A DNA stretch of 44,331 bases from Caulobacterales bacterium RIFCSPHIGHO2_01_FULL_70_19 (lineage in GTDB: Bacteria > Pseudomonadota > Alphaproteobacteria > Caulobacterales > Caulobacteraceae), in NCBI GenBank assembly GCA_001794825.1, contig MGLK01000008.1, positions 1 to 44,331 of the forward strand. The letters are read 5' to 3'. Position numbers and translations under genes: made by a program. This document shows positions 6,780 to 15,454 of this stretch, piece by piece. How positions within the stretch are numbered: position 1 is the first letter of the stretch; the number at the start of each line of letters is the position of its first letter. The notes under the pieces are model-generated. The model searched no databases. It was not told the origin of the DNA and saw only the letters and a list, made by a program, of their open reading frames with translations.

Positions 6780-7835
6780 TCAGGCCGCGGCCTTGTCCCA
6801 GTCCAGCACGACCTTGCCGGACTTGCCCGACTTCATCGCCTCGAAGCCCTCACGGTAGTTCTCGTAGGACATCTGGTGGGTGATCAGCGGCGTCAGGTCG
6901 AGGCCCGCCTTGAGCAGGCCCAGCATCTTGCGCCAGGTGGTGAACATCTCGCGGCCGTAGACCCCCTTGATGATCAGGGCCTTGAGGATGATGGCGCCCC
7001 AGTCCGTCTCCATCGGCTTCGACGGAATGCCCAGCATGGCCAGGCCGCCGCCCATGATCAGGGTGTCGACGCACTGCCGGAAGGCGATCGGCGAGCCGGA
7101 CATCTCCAGCGCCACGTCGAAGCCGACCTTCATGCCCAGCTCGTGGATGACGTCGTGCAGGTCTTCCTTCGAGGTGTTCACCGTGCGCACGCCCGGCGCG
7201 ACCTTCTGCGCCAGCTCGAGGCGGAAGTCGTTGATGTCGGTCAGGACGACGGTGCGGGCGCCGGCGTGGCGGGCGACGGCGGCGGCCATGATGCCGATCG
7301 GCCCGGCGCCGGTGACCAGCACGTCCTCGCCCAGCAGGTCGAACTGCTGCGCCGTGTGCACAGCGTTGCCGAACGGATCGAGGATGGAGCCGATCTCGTA
7401 GGGCACGTCGTCGGGCAGCTCGATGACGTTGAAGGCCGGCGCGACGACGTACTCGGCGAACGCGCCCTGGCGGTTCACGCCGATGCCCTTGGTGGCCGGG
7501 TCGAGGTGGAAGTGGCCGGCGCGGGCCGCTTCCGAGTTCAGGTCGATGACGTGGCCTTCGGCCGAGACCCGCTGGCCCACCTTCAGACGACGGTCGACGT
7601 CCTTGCCGATGGCGACAATCTCGCCCGAGAACTCATGACCGGTGATCATCGGCACCGGAACGTTCTTCTGGCTCCACTCGTCCCAGTTCCAGATGTGGAT
7701 GTCGGTGCCGCACACGGCGGTGCGATGCACCTTGATCAGCACGTCCTCGTCGCCGGCCACCGGGACGGGGGCGTCGATGAGCTCCAGCCCTTCGGCCGGC
7801 CGGGTCTTGGCGAGGGCCTTCATGGTGTCGGTCAT
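6780..7835 (-). CDS. tdh: L-threonine 3-dehydrogenase
   Basis: Zinc-dependent medium-chain dehydrogenase of 351 aa that oxidises threonine to 2-amino-3-ketobutyrate with NAD+. The catalytic zinc site is visible (C42 with T44 and H47 in AVCGTDIHIW, H67-E68 in GHEFSGE), as is the Rossmann glycine motif GAGPIG. The start at 7835 is chosen for the AAGGAT ribosome binding site and the Tdh-like N-terminus; a longer open frame to 8384 overlaps an oppositely oriented gene. A notable feature is that the structural-zinc lobe (about residues 94-112), which carries four cysteines in E. coli Tdh, reads EGHVIDLNSEAARAGHFH and contains no cysteine. Product goes to Kbl, encoded nearby. Confidence 0.93.
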   Translation of the reverse strand: MTDTMKALAKTRPAEGLELIDAPVPVAGDEDVLIKVHRTAVCGTDIHIWNWDEWSQKNVPVPMITGHEFSGEIVAIGKDVDRRLKVGQRVSAEGHVIDLNSEAARAGHFHLDPATKGIGVNRQGAFAEYVVAPAFNVIELPDDVPYEIGSILDPFGNAVHTAQQFDLLGEDVLVTGAGPIGIMAAAVARHAGARTVVLTDINDFRLELAQKVAPGVRTVNTSKEDLHDVIHELGMKVGFDVALEMSGSPIAFRQCVDTLIMGGGLAMLGIPSKPMETDWGAIILKALIIKGVYGREMFTTWRKMLGLLKAGLDLTPLITHQMSYENYREGFEAMKSGKSGKVVLDWDKAAA

Positions 7836-8039
7836 TCCTGCATCCTTTCCACGCGTCACGGTCGCGCCTGTCCGGGGCATAGATATGCGCCGGACGATGT
7901 CGTGCGTCGTCTGGTCGAGGGCTTCCGGCCTGTCAACGTCCCGGCTCGGGCGCAGGGTCCGGCGAGGGCGGACCGAACGTCGGTTTTCCGGGACGCGCAA
8001 CTGTGACAAGCTTGCTTCGACCACAGGGGAAGCCCGGAC

Positions 8040-8549
8040 ATGATCAACCGCCGCCTCGTCGCTGCATCGGGCTTCATGGCGCCGATCCTCGCCGCCTCGG
8101 GCGCCGCCGCGCGTCCCGCCGGGGAGGCGGAGGCCAACAAGGCGCTGGTGCGCCGGTTCTTCGAGGAGGTGTGGAGCACCGGCGACGTCAGCCGGCGCGA
8201 CGAGTTTCTCGCCGCCGACTATCGCGGACACATGGCCGGCGCCGACGCCCCGATCGACCGGGACGGCTGGACCGCGTGGTTCCAGGGCTTCCGCGCCGCC
8301 TTTCCGGACGCGCGCTTCACCGTCGAGGACCTGCTGGGCGAAGGCGACCGGGTCGCGGCCCGCCTGACCATGCGCGGGACCCACGCGGGCCCGCTCAACG
8401 GCATTCCGCCGACCGGCCGGGCCGTGGTGGTGACGGGCATGAGCATCGAACGCATCGCCGGCGGGCGGATCGTCGAGGGCTGGAACCAGAACGACGCCCT
8501 CGGCCTGCTGACCCAGCTGGGGGTCCTGCCGCCCCCGCCGACGCCCTGA
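8040..8549 (+). CDS. Secreted SnoaL-like (ester cyclase/NTF2 fold) protein
   Basis: The 169-aa protein has an N-terminal signal-peptide-like stretch (about residues 1-24, ending GAAARPA) and then a SnoaL-like domain (about 30-160). Recognisable blocks are VRRFFEEVWSTGD, the D-Y-x-x-H segment, W-x-x-W-F-x-x-F-R-x-A-F-P-D, and the R-I-A-G-G-R-I-V-E-G-W strand. Members include polyketide cyclases and many uncharacterised NTF2-fold proteins, so the substrate is unknown. It lies between kbl and tdh in opposite orientation and converges on kbl with only three bases between the stops. It starts at ATG 8040 with GGGGAAG upstream. Confidence 0.85.
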   Translation: MINRRLVAASGFMAPILAASGAAARPAGEAEANKALVRRFFEEVWSTGDVSRRDEFLAADYRGHMAGADAPIDRDGWTAWFQGFRAAFPDARFTVEDLLGEGDRVAARLTMRGTHAGPLNGIPPTGRAVVVTGMSIERIAGGRIVEGWNQNDALGLLTQLGVLPPPPTP

Positions 8550-8552
8550 CGC

Positions 8553-9743
8553 TCAGATCACTCCGAGTTCCTCGCCCGCCTGCGTGAAGGCGGCGACGGC
8601 CTGATCGATCTGTTCGAAGGTGTGCGCCGCCGACATCTGCGTGCGGATGCGGGCCTGGCCGCGCGGCACAACCGGGAAGCTGAAGCCGATGACGTAGACG
8701 CCGAGCTCCAGCATGCGGGCGGCCATGTCCTGGGCCAGTTTGGCGTCGCCGAGCATGACCGGGATGATCGGATGCTCGCCGGGCAGCAGCTTGAAGCCGG
8801 CCTCGGCCATGGCGGCGCGATAGCGGGCGGCGTTGGCGGACAGCTGTTCGCGCAGGGCGTCGCCCTCGGCCCCGCCGGCGATGCGGATCGCCTCGAGCGA
8901 GGAGCCGCACACGGCGGGGCTCAGCGCGTTGGAGAACAGGTAGGGGCGCGCCCGCTGCTTGAGCAGCTGCACCACGGGCGCCGTCGCGCAGATGAAGCCG
9001 CCCATGGCCCCGCCCAGCGCCTTGCCGAAGGTCCCGGTGACGAAGTCGACCTTCACGCCGTGGTGCGCGAACGAGCCCCTCCCCTGCGGCCCCAGGAAGC
9101 CGGTGGCGTGGCAGTCGTCGACCATGACCAGGGCGTCGTACCGATCGGCCAGCGCCCGGATGTCCTTCAGCTTCGCGATGTAGCCGTCCATCGAGAAGGC
9201 GCCGTCGGTGGCGATGACGATGTCGCGCGCCCCGTCGGCCCGGGCCTGCTTCAGTTGCGCCTCGAGGTCGCCCATGTCCGAGTTGGCGAAGCGGTAGCGC
9301 TTGGCCTTGCACAGCCGGACGCCGTCGATGATCGAGGCGTGGTTCAGGCTGTCCGAGACGATCGCGTCCTCGGCCCCGAACAGCGGTTCGAAGACGCCGC
9401 CGTTGGCGTCGAAGGCGGCGGCGAACAGGATGGCGTCCTCAAAGCCGAGATAGTCGGCGATCGCCCGCTCCAGCTCCTTGTGGATCTCCAGCGTGCCGCA
9501 AATGAAGCGTACCGAGGCGGTGCCGGCGCCCCAGCGCTCCTGCGCCCTGATGCCGGCCTGGACGACCCGCTCGTCTCCGGCGAGGCCGAGATAGTTGTTG
9601 GCGCAAAAGTTGAGCACCTCGCGCCCGCCGACCCTGATCACCGGCCCCTGACGGGAAGAGATGACCCGTTCCGGCTTGGTCAGGCCCTGGGCGTCGATGT
9701 CGGCGAGTTCCGCGGCGACGCGGTCATGGAAGCTGGCTGTCAT
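8553..9743 (-). CDS. kbl: 2-amino-3-ketobutyrate coenzyme A ligase (glycine C-acetyltransferase)
   Basis: PLP enzyme of the alpha-oxoamine synthase family, 396 aa against 398 in E. coli. It cleaves 2-amino-3-ketobutyrate with CoA to glycine and acetyl-CoA, completing threonine degradation started by Tdh. Recognisable features are NFCANNYLGLA, the VRFICGT loop, SLNHASIIDG, MVDDCHATGFLG and the PLP lysine Lys241 in VTGTFGKALGG. ATG 9743 is preferred because the sequence upstream in the open frame overlaps the lipoprotein gene. It is encoded on the same strand as tdh but separated from it by the antisense SnoaL gene, so a single kbl-tdh transcript would read through that gene. Confidence 0.95.
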   Translation of the reverse strand: MTASFHDRVAAELADIDAQGLTKPERVISSRQGPVIRVGGREVLNFCANNYLGLAGDERVVQAGIRAQERWGAGTASVRFICGTLEIHKELERAIADYLGFEDAILFAAAFDANGGVFEPLFGAEDAIVSDSLNHASIIDGVRLCKAKRYRFANSDMGDLEAQLKQARADGARDIVIATDGAFSMDGYIAKLKDIRALADRYDALVMVDDCHATGFLGPQGRGSFAHHGVKVDFVTGTFGKALGGAMGGFICATAPVVQLLKQRARPYLFSNALSPAVCGSSLEAIRIAGGAEGDALREQLSANAARYRAAMAEAGFKLLPGEHPIIPVMLGDAKLAQDMAARMLELGVYVIGFSFPVVPRGQARIRTQMSAAHTFEQIDQAVAAFTQAGEELGVI

Positions 9744-9787
9744 GCGCGCTCCGCTACGCCGAATCCGCTCCGGGTTGAAGCCCCCTG

Positions 9788-10696
9788 TCAGACGCCGGAT
9801 CCGGAAGCCGGCTGCGGCGCTCCCGCCAGCGGGCGGATCGGGCTGACCTTCACCCGCCCGCCGCAGGGGGCGAGGTTCAACTCCAGGGGGGCGGGCGAGG
9901 TGTCGCCAGGGGCCGTCACCCGGATGCGGGCGGCGTTCGGGCAGGTCCGCTCCCCTTGCCCCTCGTGGGGGATGGCGCTCCAGGCCAGCTCGAAGGCCGC
10001 CTTGGCCTGCGGGGCGAGGACCACGGGCGCCGGCGGCTGGCCGGGAGTGAAGTAGCTGCCGCCCGCCTGCTCGCTGCGGATCGCGGTCAGGTTCCGGCCG
10101 TGCGCGTCCTGCAGGACCACCGTCGGATAGCCGGTCAGGCTGCACGGCTGGGTCCCGACGTTCTGCAGGCCGATATTGGCGACGCGGTTGCCGGCGCCGG
10201 CGTCGCGGCCCTCGTTCGACAGCCGGAGCTGGGGGCCGCGGCAGGGCGGGGCCGAGGCGGGCGTGGCTCCGCCGCCCTCGGCCGGCGTGGGGCCAATCGG
10301 GAGCGGACCCGACGACGGCCGGCTGCAGCGCTCCAGCACCGCCGTGCCGACCTCCTCGTTGGGGCCGAGACGGCTCAGCGTCGCGCTCTCCGTGTCGCCG
10401 CGGCTGGCGATCCACCATTCAACGCCCGAGCCGACGAAGCGCGCGCCGGAGGCCGACAGGGCCGTGCGCAGCACATACTCCTGACCGCGATAGGACAGCC
10501 GCGCCGTCGCCGTGTCGGGATAGGAGACCACCACCGACTGGCCGCTTTCGCAGGCGTAGCTGACCGGCGGGGCCTGCGATGCCGTCGACGCCGGCGCGGG
10601 CGTCACCGGCTCGGGCGGCGAAGCGGCCTCCTCCGTGCAGCCGACGGCCAGGGCGGCGCTGGAGACGAGGGCGCAGGCGAGGCTCAATGGACGCAT
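9788..10696 (-). CDS. Lipoprotein with MliC-like and DUF4232 domains
   Basis: This 302-aa protein has a lipoprotein signal (LAVGC, Cys20 as lipidation site) and a Pro/Ala-rich linker. A MliC-like domain follows at about residues 46-125, with YACESGQSVVVSY, an aromatic GVEWWI and terminal cysteine; that family inhibits C-type lysozymes. The C-terminal region (about 150-290, starting PCRGPQLRLS) fits DUF4232, with conserved cysteines, a P-C-S-L-x-G-Y-P motif and a final NLAPCGG. The domain pairing is what stands out; each domain is known separately. The likely site is the periplasmic face of a membrane, where it may protect peptidoglycan or the envelope. It ends 44 bases before kbl on the same strand. 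Confidence 0.85.
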   Translation of the reverse strand: MRPLSLACALVSSAALAVGCTEEAASPPEPVTPAPASTASQAPPVSYACESGQSVVVSYPDTATARLSYRGQEYVLRTALSASGARFVGSGVEWWIASRGDTESATLSRLGPNEEVGTAVLERCSRPSSGPLPIGPTPAEGGGATPASAPPCRGPQLRLSNEGRDAGAGNRVANIGLQNVGTQPCSLTGYPTVVLQDAHGRNLTAIRSEQAGGSYFTPGQPPAPVVLAPQAKAAFELAWSAIPHEGQGERTCPNAARIRVTAPGDTSPAPLELNLAPCGGRVKVSPIRPLAGAPQPASGSGV

Positions 10697-10761
10697 GGGC
10701 GGCTCCCGATCCGGTGGGAAAGTTAACGCCGGCGACCGACAAAGGCTCCGCTTGGAGGACC

Positions 10762-11733
10762 TCAGGCGGTGAGCAGCCGCGGCAGCTTGAACGTCACCGT
10801 CTCGCGGGCCCCGTCGTCCTCGACCAGGGCCACATCGAAGCGCGCGCGCACCGCCTCGATCAGCTGCTCGATCAGCGTCTCGGGCGCGGAGGCTCCGGCG
10901 GTGATCCCCAGCGTCGACACCCCCTCGAACCAGCTCCAGTCGACGTGGCTCGCGTCATCGACCAGCCGGGCGTCGCCGGCGCCGGCGCGTATCGCCACCT
11001 CCACCAGCCGGGCGGAGTTCGACGAATTCCTCGACCCCACCACCAGCACGAGGTCGCAGCCCCGGCCCAGCGCCTTGACCGCCTCCTGCCGGTTGGTGGT
11101 GGCGTAGCAGATGTCTTCCTTGTGCGGATCCGGCAGCTCCGGGAACCGGCGCTTCAGGGTGGCGAGGATGTCGGCGGTGTCGTCGACCGAAAGGGTGGTC
11201 TGGGTGGCGTAGGCCAGCGGCGCGTCGCCCGGCCGCTGGAAAGCCTCGGCGTCCTCGACGGTCTCCACCAGGCTGATCGCCCCGGCCGGCAGCTGGCCCA
11301 TGGTCCCGACCACCTCCGGGTGGCCGGCGTGGCCGATCAGGACGACGTGGCGGCCGGCGGCGTGATGCCGTTCGGCCTCGACGTGGACCTTCGACACCAG
11401 CGGGCAGGTGGCGTCGATATAGAGCATCTCGCGCGCCCGGGCCGTCGCCGGCACCGACTTCGGCACGCCATGGGCCGAGAACACCACCGGCCGGTCGTCA
11501 GGGCAGTCGTCCAGTTCCTTCACGAAGACGGCCCCCATGGCCTTGAGCCGCTCGACCACATGCCGGTTGTGGACGATCTCGTGCCGGACGTAGACAGGCG
11601 CGCCATACTTCTCCAGCGCCCGTTCGACGATCTGGATGGCCCGGTCGACGCCGGCGCAGAAGCCCCGCGGGGTGGCGAGACGCACGGTCAGCGGGGGCTT
11701 TTCGGCCGGACGGATCGGCGAGTGGACGGTCAT
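10762..11733 (-). CDS. ispH: 4-hydroxy-3-methylbut-2-enyl diphosphate reductase
   Basis: Last enzyme of the MEP isoprenoid pathway, reducing HMBPP to IPP and DMAPP with a [4Fe-4S] cluster. The 323-aa protein has the three cluster cysteines C26 (RGFCAGV), C110 ([10 protein letters not shown]) and C209 ([10 protein letters not shown]). It also has H58, H138 and the proton-relay E140 in [14 protein letters not shown], plus the SSNS substrate motif in RNSSNSARL. Length and motif spacing are complete. It precedes the lipoprotein gene by 65 bases on the same strand. Two other isoprenoid genes (dxs, ispA) lie 15-18 kb away. Confidence 0.97.
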   Translation of the reverse strand: MTVHSPIRPAEKPPLTVRLATPRGFCAGVDRAIQIVERALEKYGAPVYVRHEIVHNRHVVERLKAMGAVFVKELDDCPDDRPVVFSAHGVPKSVPATARAREMLYIDATCPLVSKVHVEAERHHAAGRHVVLIGHAGHPEVVGTMGQLPAGAISLVETVEDAEAFQRPGDAPLAYATQTTLSVDDTADILATLKRRFPELPDPHKEDICYATTNRQEAVKALGRGCDLVLVVGSRNSSNSARLVEVAIRAGAGDARLVDDASHVDWSWFEGVSTLGITAGASAPETLIEQLIEAVRARFDVALVEDDGARETVTFKLPRLLTA

Positions 11734-11791
11734 GGGCGGAACCTAGTCGCTCGCAGGCCCGGCCGCCACCTGCCCGTGGATGCGCGCGGGT

Positions 11792-11820
11792 TTGCCGCGC
11801 CTCGGTTTAGCCGCTATCAG
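11792..11820 (+). promoter_or_regulatory. Candidate sigma-70-type promoter for the secreted protein-argS operon
   Basis: TTGCCG (11792-11797) and TATCAG (11815-11820) are 17 bases apart, 60 bases before the first gene; the -10 sits in a GCTATCAG context similar to the Caulobacter housekeeping -10. It is a weak match found by eye. Confidence 0.35.
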
Positions 11821-11880
11821 CGGCGAGCGTGCCGGCGGCGTCGGGCTGTCGCCGCCTCCTCTTGCCTGGAAGAGCATTCG

Positions 11881-12549
11881 ATGCGTCGCGTCCTGAAGGT
11901 TTCCCTCGCCTCGGCACTGGCCGCCGCCACCCTGACGATGGCCGGAGCGCCGTCGGCCGCGGAGGCCCAGGTGGTCGGCCGCCAGCCGGGTCAGGGCCAG
12001 ACAGCCGGAGACCAGGAGCAGGAACGCCAGGCCCGCCGGCCGCGAATCGCCCCGCTGCGCCGCCGCGCCGCCGCCGGCCCCTGCCCCTATGTGAAGATCC
12101 TCTACGACGCCGCCCGCTACGTGGAGCTGGGCGGCGACCGGGTGACGGCGGCCAACGTCGGCTATACGGGCGAGATCGAGGGTCTGGTGTCCGACTGCGC
12201 CTATCAGGGCGACGATCCGATCACCGTCCAGACCCGGGTGCTGTTCAACCTCGGGCGGGGCCCGCTCGCCGAGGGGAACGGCCGCACCTACCGGTACTGG
12301 ATCGCGGTCACCGAGCGGAACCGGGCGGTGCTGGACAAGGTCTACTTCGACCTGCCGGTGACCTTCGAGGGCGACGAGCGGACCACCAGCGTCACCCAGG
12401 ACCAGACCATCGTCATCCCGCGCGCCAACGAGACCATCAGCGGCGACAATTTCGAGATCCTCGTCGGCTTCGAGGTCACGCCGGAAATGGCCGAGTTCAA
12501 CCGCTCGGGCAGCCGCTTCCGCGTCAACGCGGGCGTGCAGGCCGACTGA
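11881..12549 (+). CDS. Secreted protein of unknown function upstream of argS
   Basis: The 222-aa protein has a clear signal peptide (basic MRRVLK, hydrophobic core to about residue 24, cleavage near AEAQ). A Gln/Arg-rich low-complexity linker (31-58) follows, then a compact domain beginning [17 protein letters not shown] with two cysteines (about residues 68 and 107). I know similar proteins only as uncharacterised periplasmic proteins of Caulobacterales. Its stop overlaps the argS start as TGATG, so argS translation is probably coupled to it. A longer open frame upstream (from 10579) runs across ispH and is not real. Confidence 0.85.
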   Translation: MRRVLKVSLASALAAATLTMAGAPSAAEAQVVGRQPGQGQTAGDQEQERQARRPRIAPLRRRAAAGPCPYVKILYDAARYVELGGDRVTAANVGYTGEIEGLVSDCAYQGDDPITVQTRVLFNLGRGPLAEGNGRTYRYWIAVTERNRAVLDKVYFDLPVTFEGDERTTSVTQDQTIVIPRANETISGDNFEILVGFEVTPEMAEFNRSGSRFRVNAGVQAD

Positions 12550-14351
12550 TGACCGATCTCAGAACGGATCTCGGCGAAGCGGTCGCGGCCGCCTTCGCCG
12601 CCGAAGGCGTGGACCCGAAGCTGGCGCGCGTCACCGCCTCCGATCGCCCCGATCTCGCCGACTTCCAGTCGAACGGCGCCCTGGCGGCCGCCAAGGCCCT
12701 GAAGCAGAACCCGCGCGAGCTGGCGACGAAGGTCGCGGCCCGCCTTGAAGGCGACGCGCGCCTCGCCTCGATCGAGGTCGCCGGCCCCGGCTTCATCAAC
12801 CTGAAGGTCGCAGACGCGGCCCTGGCATCCCGCGCGGCCGAGGTGGCGGGCGACGCCGCCCACGCCGGCGCGGCGGTGGTCGACGCCCCGCGCAGGGTGG
12901 TCATCGACTACGCCGGGCCGAACGTGGCCAAGCCGATGCACGTCGGCCACCTGCGTTCCTCCATCATCGGCGAAAGCCTGAAGCGGCTGTTCCGCTTCCG
13001 CGGCGACACGGTCTGGGGCGACGCCCACTTCGGCGACTGGGGCTTCCAGATGGGCCTGCTGATCGTCGCCGTCGGCGACGAGGGCAAGGCCGACGCCTTC
13101 CTCGCCGAGGGCGACGGCCCCTTCCCCCCCCACAGCCCGGTCACGCTCGAGGATCTCGAGCGCCTCTACCCGGCCGCGGCGGCCCGGGCCAAGGAAGACG
13201 CCGCCTTCCGCGACCGCGCCCGAAAGGCCACCGCCGAGCTGCAGGCCGGCCGCCCCGGCTATCGCGCCCTGTGGCGGCACTTCGTGGCCGTCAGCCGCAC
13301 GGCGCTGGAGCGCGAGTTCGGCGCCCTGGGCGTGACCTTCGACCTGTGGAACGGCGAGAGCGACGCCGACCCGCTGATGCCCGAGATGATCGCCCATCTG
13401 GAGGCGACCGGCCTGCTGGTCGAGGACGACGGGGCGCGGGTGGTCCACGTCGCCCGGCCGGGAGAGACGCGCAAGAAGAAGCTGGCCGACGGCTCGGTGG
13501 CCGAGGTTCCCAGCCCGCCGCCGCTGCTGGTCATCTCCTCGGAAGGCTCGGCCATGTACGGCACCACCGACCTGGCCACCATCCTCGACCGCCGCAAGTC
13601 GCTCGATCCTGACCTGATCCTCTACGTCGTCGACGAGCGCCAGGCCGAGCATTTCGAGCAGGTCTTCCGCGCCAGCTACCTGGCCGGCTACGCCGAGGAG
13701 GGCTCGCTGGAGCACCTCGGCTTCGGCACCATGAACGGCCCGGACGGCAAGCCCTTCAAGACCCGCGCCGGGGGCGTGCTCAAGCTGCACGACCTGATCA
13801 CCATGGCGAGGGACAAGGCCCGCGAACGCCTTCACGAGGCGAAGCTGGGCGAGGATCTACCCGCCGGGGAGTTCGAGGACATCGCCCACAAGGTGGCGGT
13901 GGCGGCGCTGAAGTTCGCCGACCTGTCGAACAGCCGGACGACCAGCTACGTCTTCGACCTCGATCGCTTCATGAGCTTCGAGGGCAAGACCGGGCCGTAC
14001 CTGCTGTACCAGGCGGTGCGGATCAAGTCGCTGCTCCGCAAGGCCGCCGACCAGGGCGCGGAGCCCGGCCCGATCGCCATCGCCGAACCGGCCGAGCGCG
14101 ACCTGGCCCTCACGCTGGACGCCTTCTCCCAGGCCGCCGCCGAGGCCTACGACAAGCGCATGCCGCACGTGATCGCCGAGCACGCGTACCGGCTGGCCCA
14201 GAGCTTCTCGAAATTCTACGCCGCCTGCCCGGTGCTGGCGGCGCCGGACCTGGCGGTGCGCGGCTCGCGCCTGGCGCTGGCGAAGGCGACGCTGGACCAG
14301 CTCGTGATCGCGCTCGACCTGCTGGGCATCGACACGCCGGAGCGGATGTAG
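12549..14351 (+). CDS. argS: Arginyl-tRNA synthetase
   Basis: Class I synthetase charging tRNA-Arg, 600 aa. It has the N-terminal additional domain (about 1-100), the HIGH-type motif HVGH at 131-134 within [17 protein letters not shown], the characteristic FKTRAGG block instead of a KMSKS loop, and the C-terminal anticodon-binding domain ending L-G-I-D-T-P-E-R-M. The start ATG 12549 overlaps the preceding stop by one base. A long frame beginning at 11829 is an artefact of open reading through the upstream gene. Confidence 0.97.
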   Translation: MTDLRTDLGEAVAAAFAAEGVDPKLARVTASDRPDLADFQSNGALAAAKALKQNPRELATKVAARLEGDARLASIEVAGPGFINLKVADAALASRAAEVAGDAAHAGAAVVDAPRRVVIDYAGPNVAKPMHVGHLRSSIIGESLKRLFRFRGDTVWGDAHFGDWGFQMGLLIVAVGDEGKADAFLAEGDGPFPPHSPVTLEDLERLYPAAAARAKEDAAFRDRARKATAELQAGRPGYRALWRHFVAVSRTALEREFGALGVTFDLWNGESDADPLMPEMIAHLEATGLLVEDDGARVVHVARPGETRKKKLADGSVAEVPSPPPLLVISSEGSAMYGTTDLATILDRRKSLDPDLILYVVDERQAEHFEQVFRASYLAGYAEEGSLEHLGFGTMNGPDGKPFKTRAGGVLKLHDLITMARDKARERLHEAKLGEDLPAGEFEDIAHKVAVAALKFADLSNSRTTSYVFDLDRFMSFEGKTGPYLLYQAVRIKSLLRKAADQGAEPGPIAIAEPAERDLALTLDAFSQAAAEAYDKRMPHVIAEHAYRLAQSFSKFYAACPVLAAPDLAVRGSRLALAKATLDQLVIALDLLGIDTPERM

Positions 14352-14382
14352 GTTAAACTCCCTCTCTCCGGAGGGAGCCGTC

Positions 14383-15393
14383 ATGTCCGATCTCGACAGC
14401 TACATCGCCGGCCTGCCCAAGGCCGAGCTGCACCTGCACATCGAAGGCTCGCTCGAGCCCGAGCAGATGTTCGAGTTCGCGCGTCGCAACCGGGTGTCCA
14501 TCCCGTTCGACAGCGTCGAGGCGGTGCGCGCCGCCTACGACTTCTCGAACCTGCAGGACTTCCTCGACATCTACTACGCCGGGGCGAACGTCCTGTTGAC
14601 CGAGGAGGACTTCCACGACCTTGCGGTCGCCTACTTCCGCCGCGCCGCCGCCGACAACGTGCGCCACGCCGAGATCTTCTTCGATCCCCAGACCCACACC
14701 GACCGCGGCGTTCCGTTCGGCGTCGTGGCCGAGGGCCTGCTGGCGGGCATGGCCCGCGCGGAGCGGGAACTGGGCGTCACCTCGAAGCTGATCCTCTGCT
14801 TCCTGCGCCATCTCGACGAGCACGCCGCCTTCGACACGCTGCACCAGGCCGGGCCTTGGCTGGACCGCATCGCCGGCGTCGGCCTCGACTCCTCGGAGGT
14901 CGGTCATCCGCCCTCGAAATTCGAGCGCGTCTTCGCCCGCGCCCGCGAGATGGGGCTGAAGCTGTGCGCCCACGCCGGCGAGGAGGGCCCGCCCGAATAC
15001 GTCCGAGAGGCCCTCGACCTGCTGCGCATCGACCGCATGGACCACGGCAACCGCTCGATGGAGGACGAGGCCCTGATCGAACGCCTCGCCGCGTCCCGGA
15101 TGACCCTCACCGTCTGCCCGCTGTCCAACCTCAAGCTCTGCGTGGTGAAGGACCTCAGGGACCATCCGGTCCCCGAGATGCTCCGTCGCGGCCTGCATGT
15201 GACGCTGAACTCGGACGACCCGGCCTATTTCGGCGGCTATGTGAACGACAACTACCGGCGGCTGGCTGAGGCGGTCGGCCTGACCCGCGAGCAGCTCACG
15301 ATGATCGCGCGGAACAGCTTCGAGGGCTCGTTCCTGGCGCCGTCGGAGAAGGCGGCGAGGCTGGCGGAGGTGGACGCCTGGGCGGCCGCATGA
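14383..15393 (+). CDS. Adenine deaminase (adenosine deaminase-like family)
   Basis: Zinc amidohydrolase of 336 aa. Metal ligands are H17 and H19 (AELHLHIEGSLEPE), H197 with E200 (CAHAGEEGPPEY) and D278 (NSDDPAYFGGY). Two blocks, FFDPQTHTDRGVPF (99-112) and GLDSSEVGHPPSKF (167-180), are typical of the Aah1-like adenine aminohydrolases rather than of adenosine deaminases proper. The reaction is therefore most likely adenine to hypoxanthine in purine salvage. Annotation pipelines often label this family adenosine deaminase. The start ATG 14383 has a GGAGGGAG ribosome binding site in a small hairpin. It follows argS by 31 bases and may share its transcript. Confidence 0.88.
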   Translation: MSDLDSYIAGLPKAELHLHIEGSLEPEQMFEFARRNRVSIPFDSVEAVRAAYDFSNLQDFLDIYYAGANVLLTEEDFHDLAVAYFRRAAADNVRHAEIFFDPQTHTDRGVPFGVVAEGLLAGMARAERELGVTSKLILCFLRHLDEHAAFDTLHQAGPWLDRIAGVGLDSSEVGHPPSKFERVFARAREMGLKLCAHAGEEGPPEYVREALDLLRIDRMDHGNRSMEDEALIERLAASRMTLTVCPLSNLKLCVVKDLRDHPVPEMLRRGLHVTLNSDDPAYFGGYVNDNYRRLAEAVGLTREQLTMIARNSFEGSFLAPSEKAARLAEVDAWAAA

Positions 15394-15454
15394 GGCGGCC
15401 GGCGCCGGGAGGGACGGCGCCGCATCAGAAACGGGTGGGAAGCGCCGGCTCGCG

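Noticed and set aside
6654-8006. A 450-aa plus-strand open frame opposite the tdh region
   Set aside because: Antisense to tdh; no recognisable domain.
8385-10418. N-terminal extensions of kbl (to 10418) and tdh (to 8384)
   Set aside because: The extensions overlap well-supported neighbouring genes and lack family similarity.
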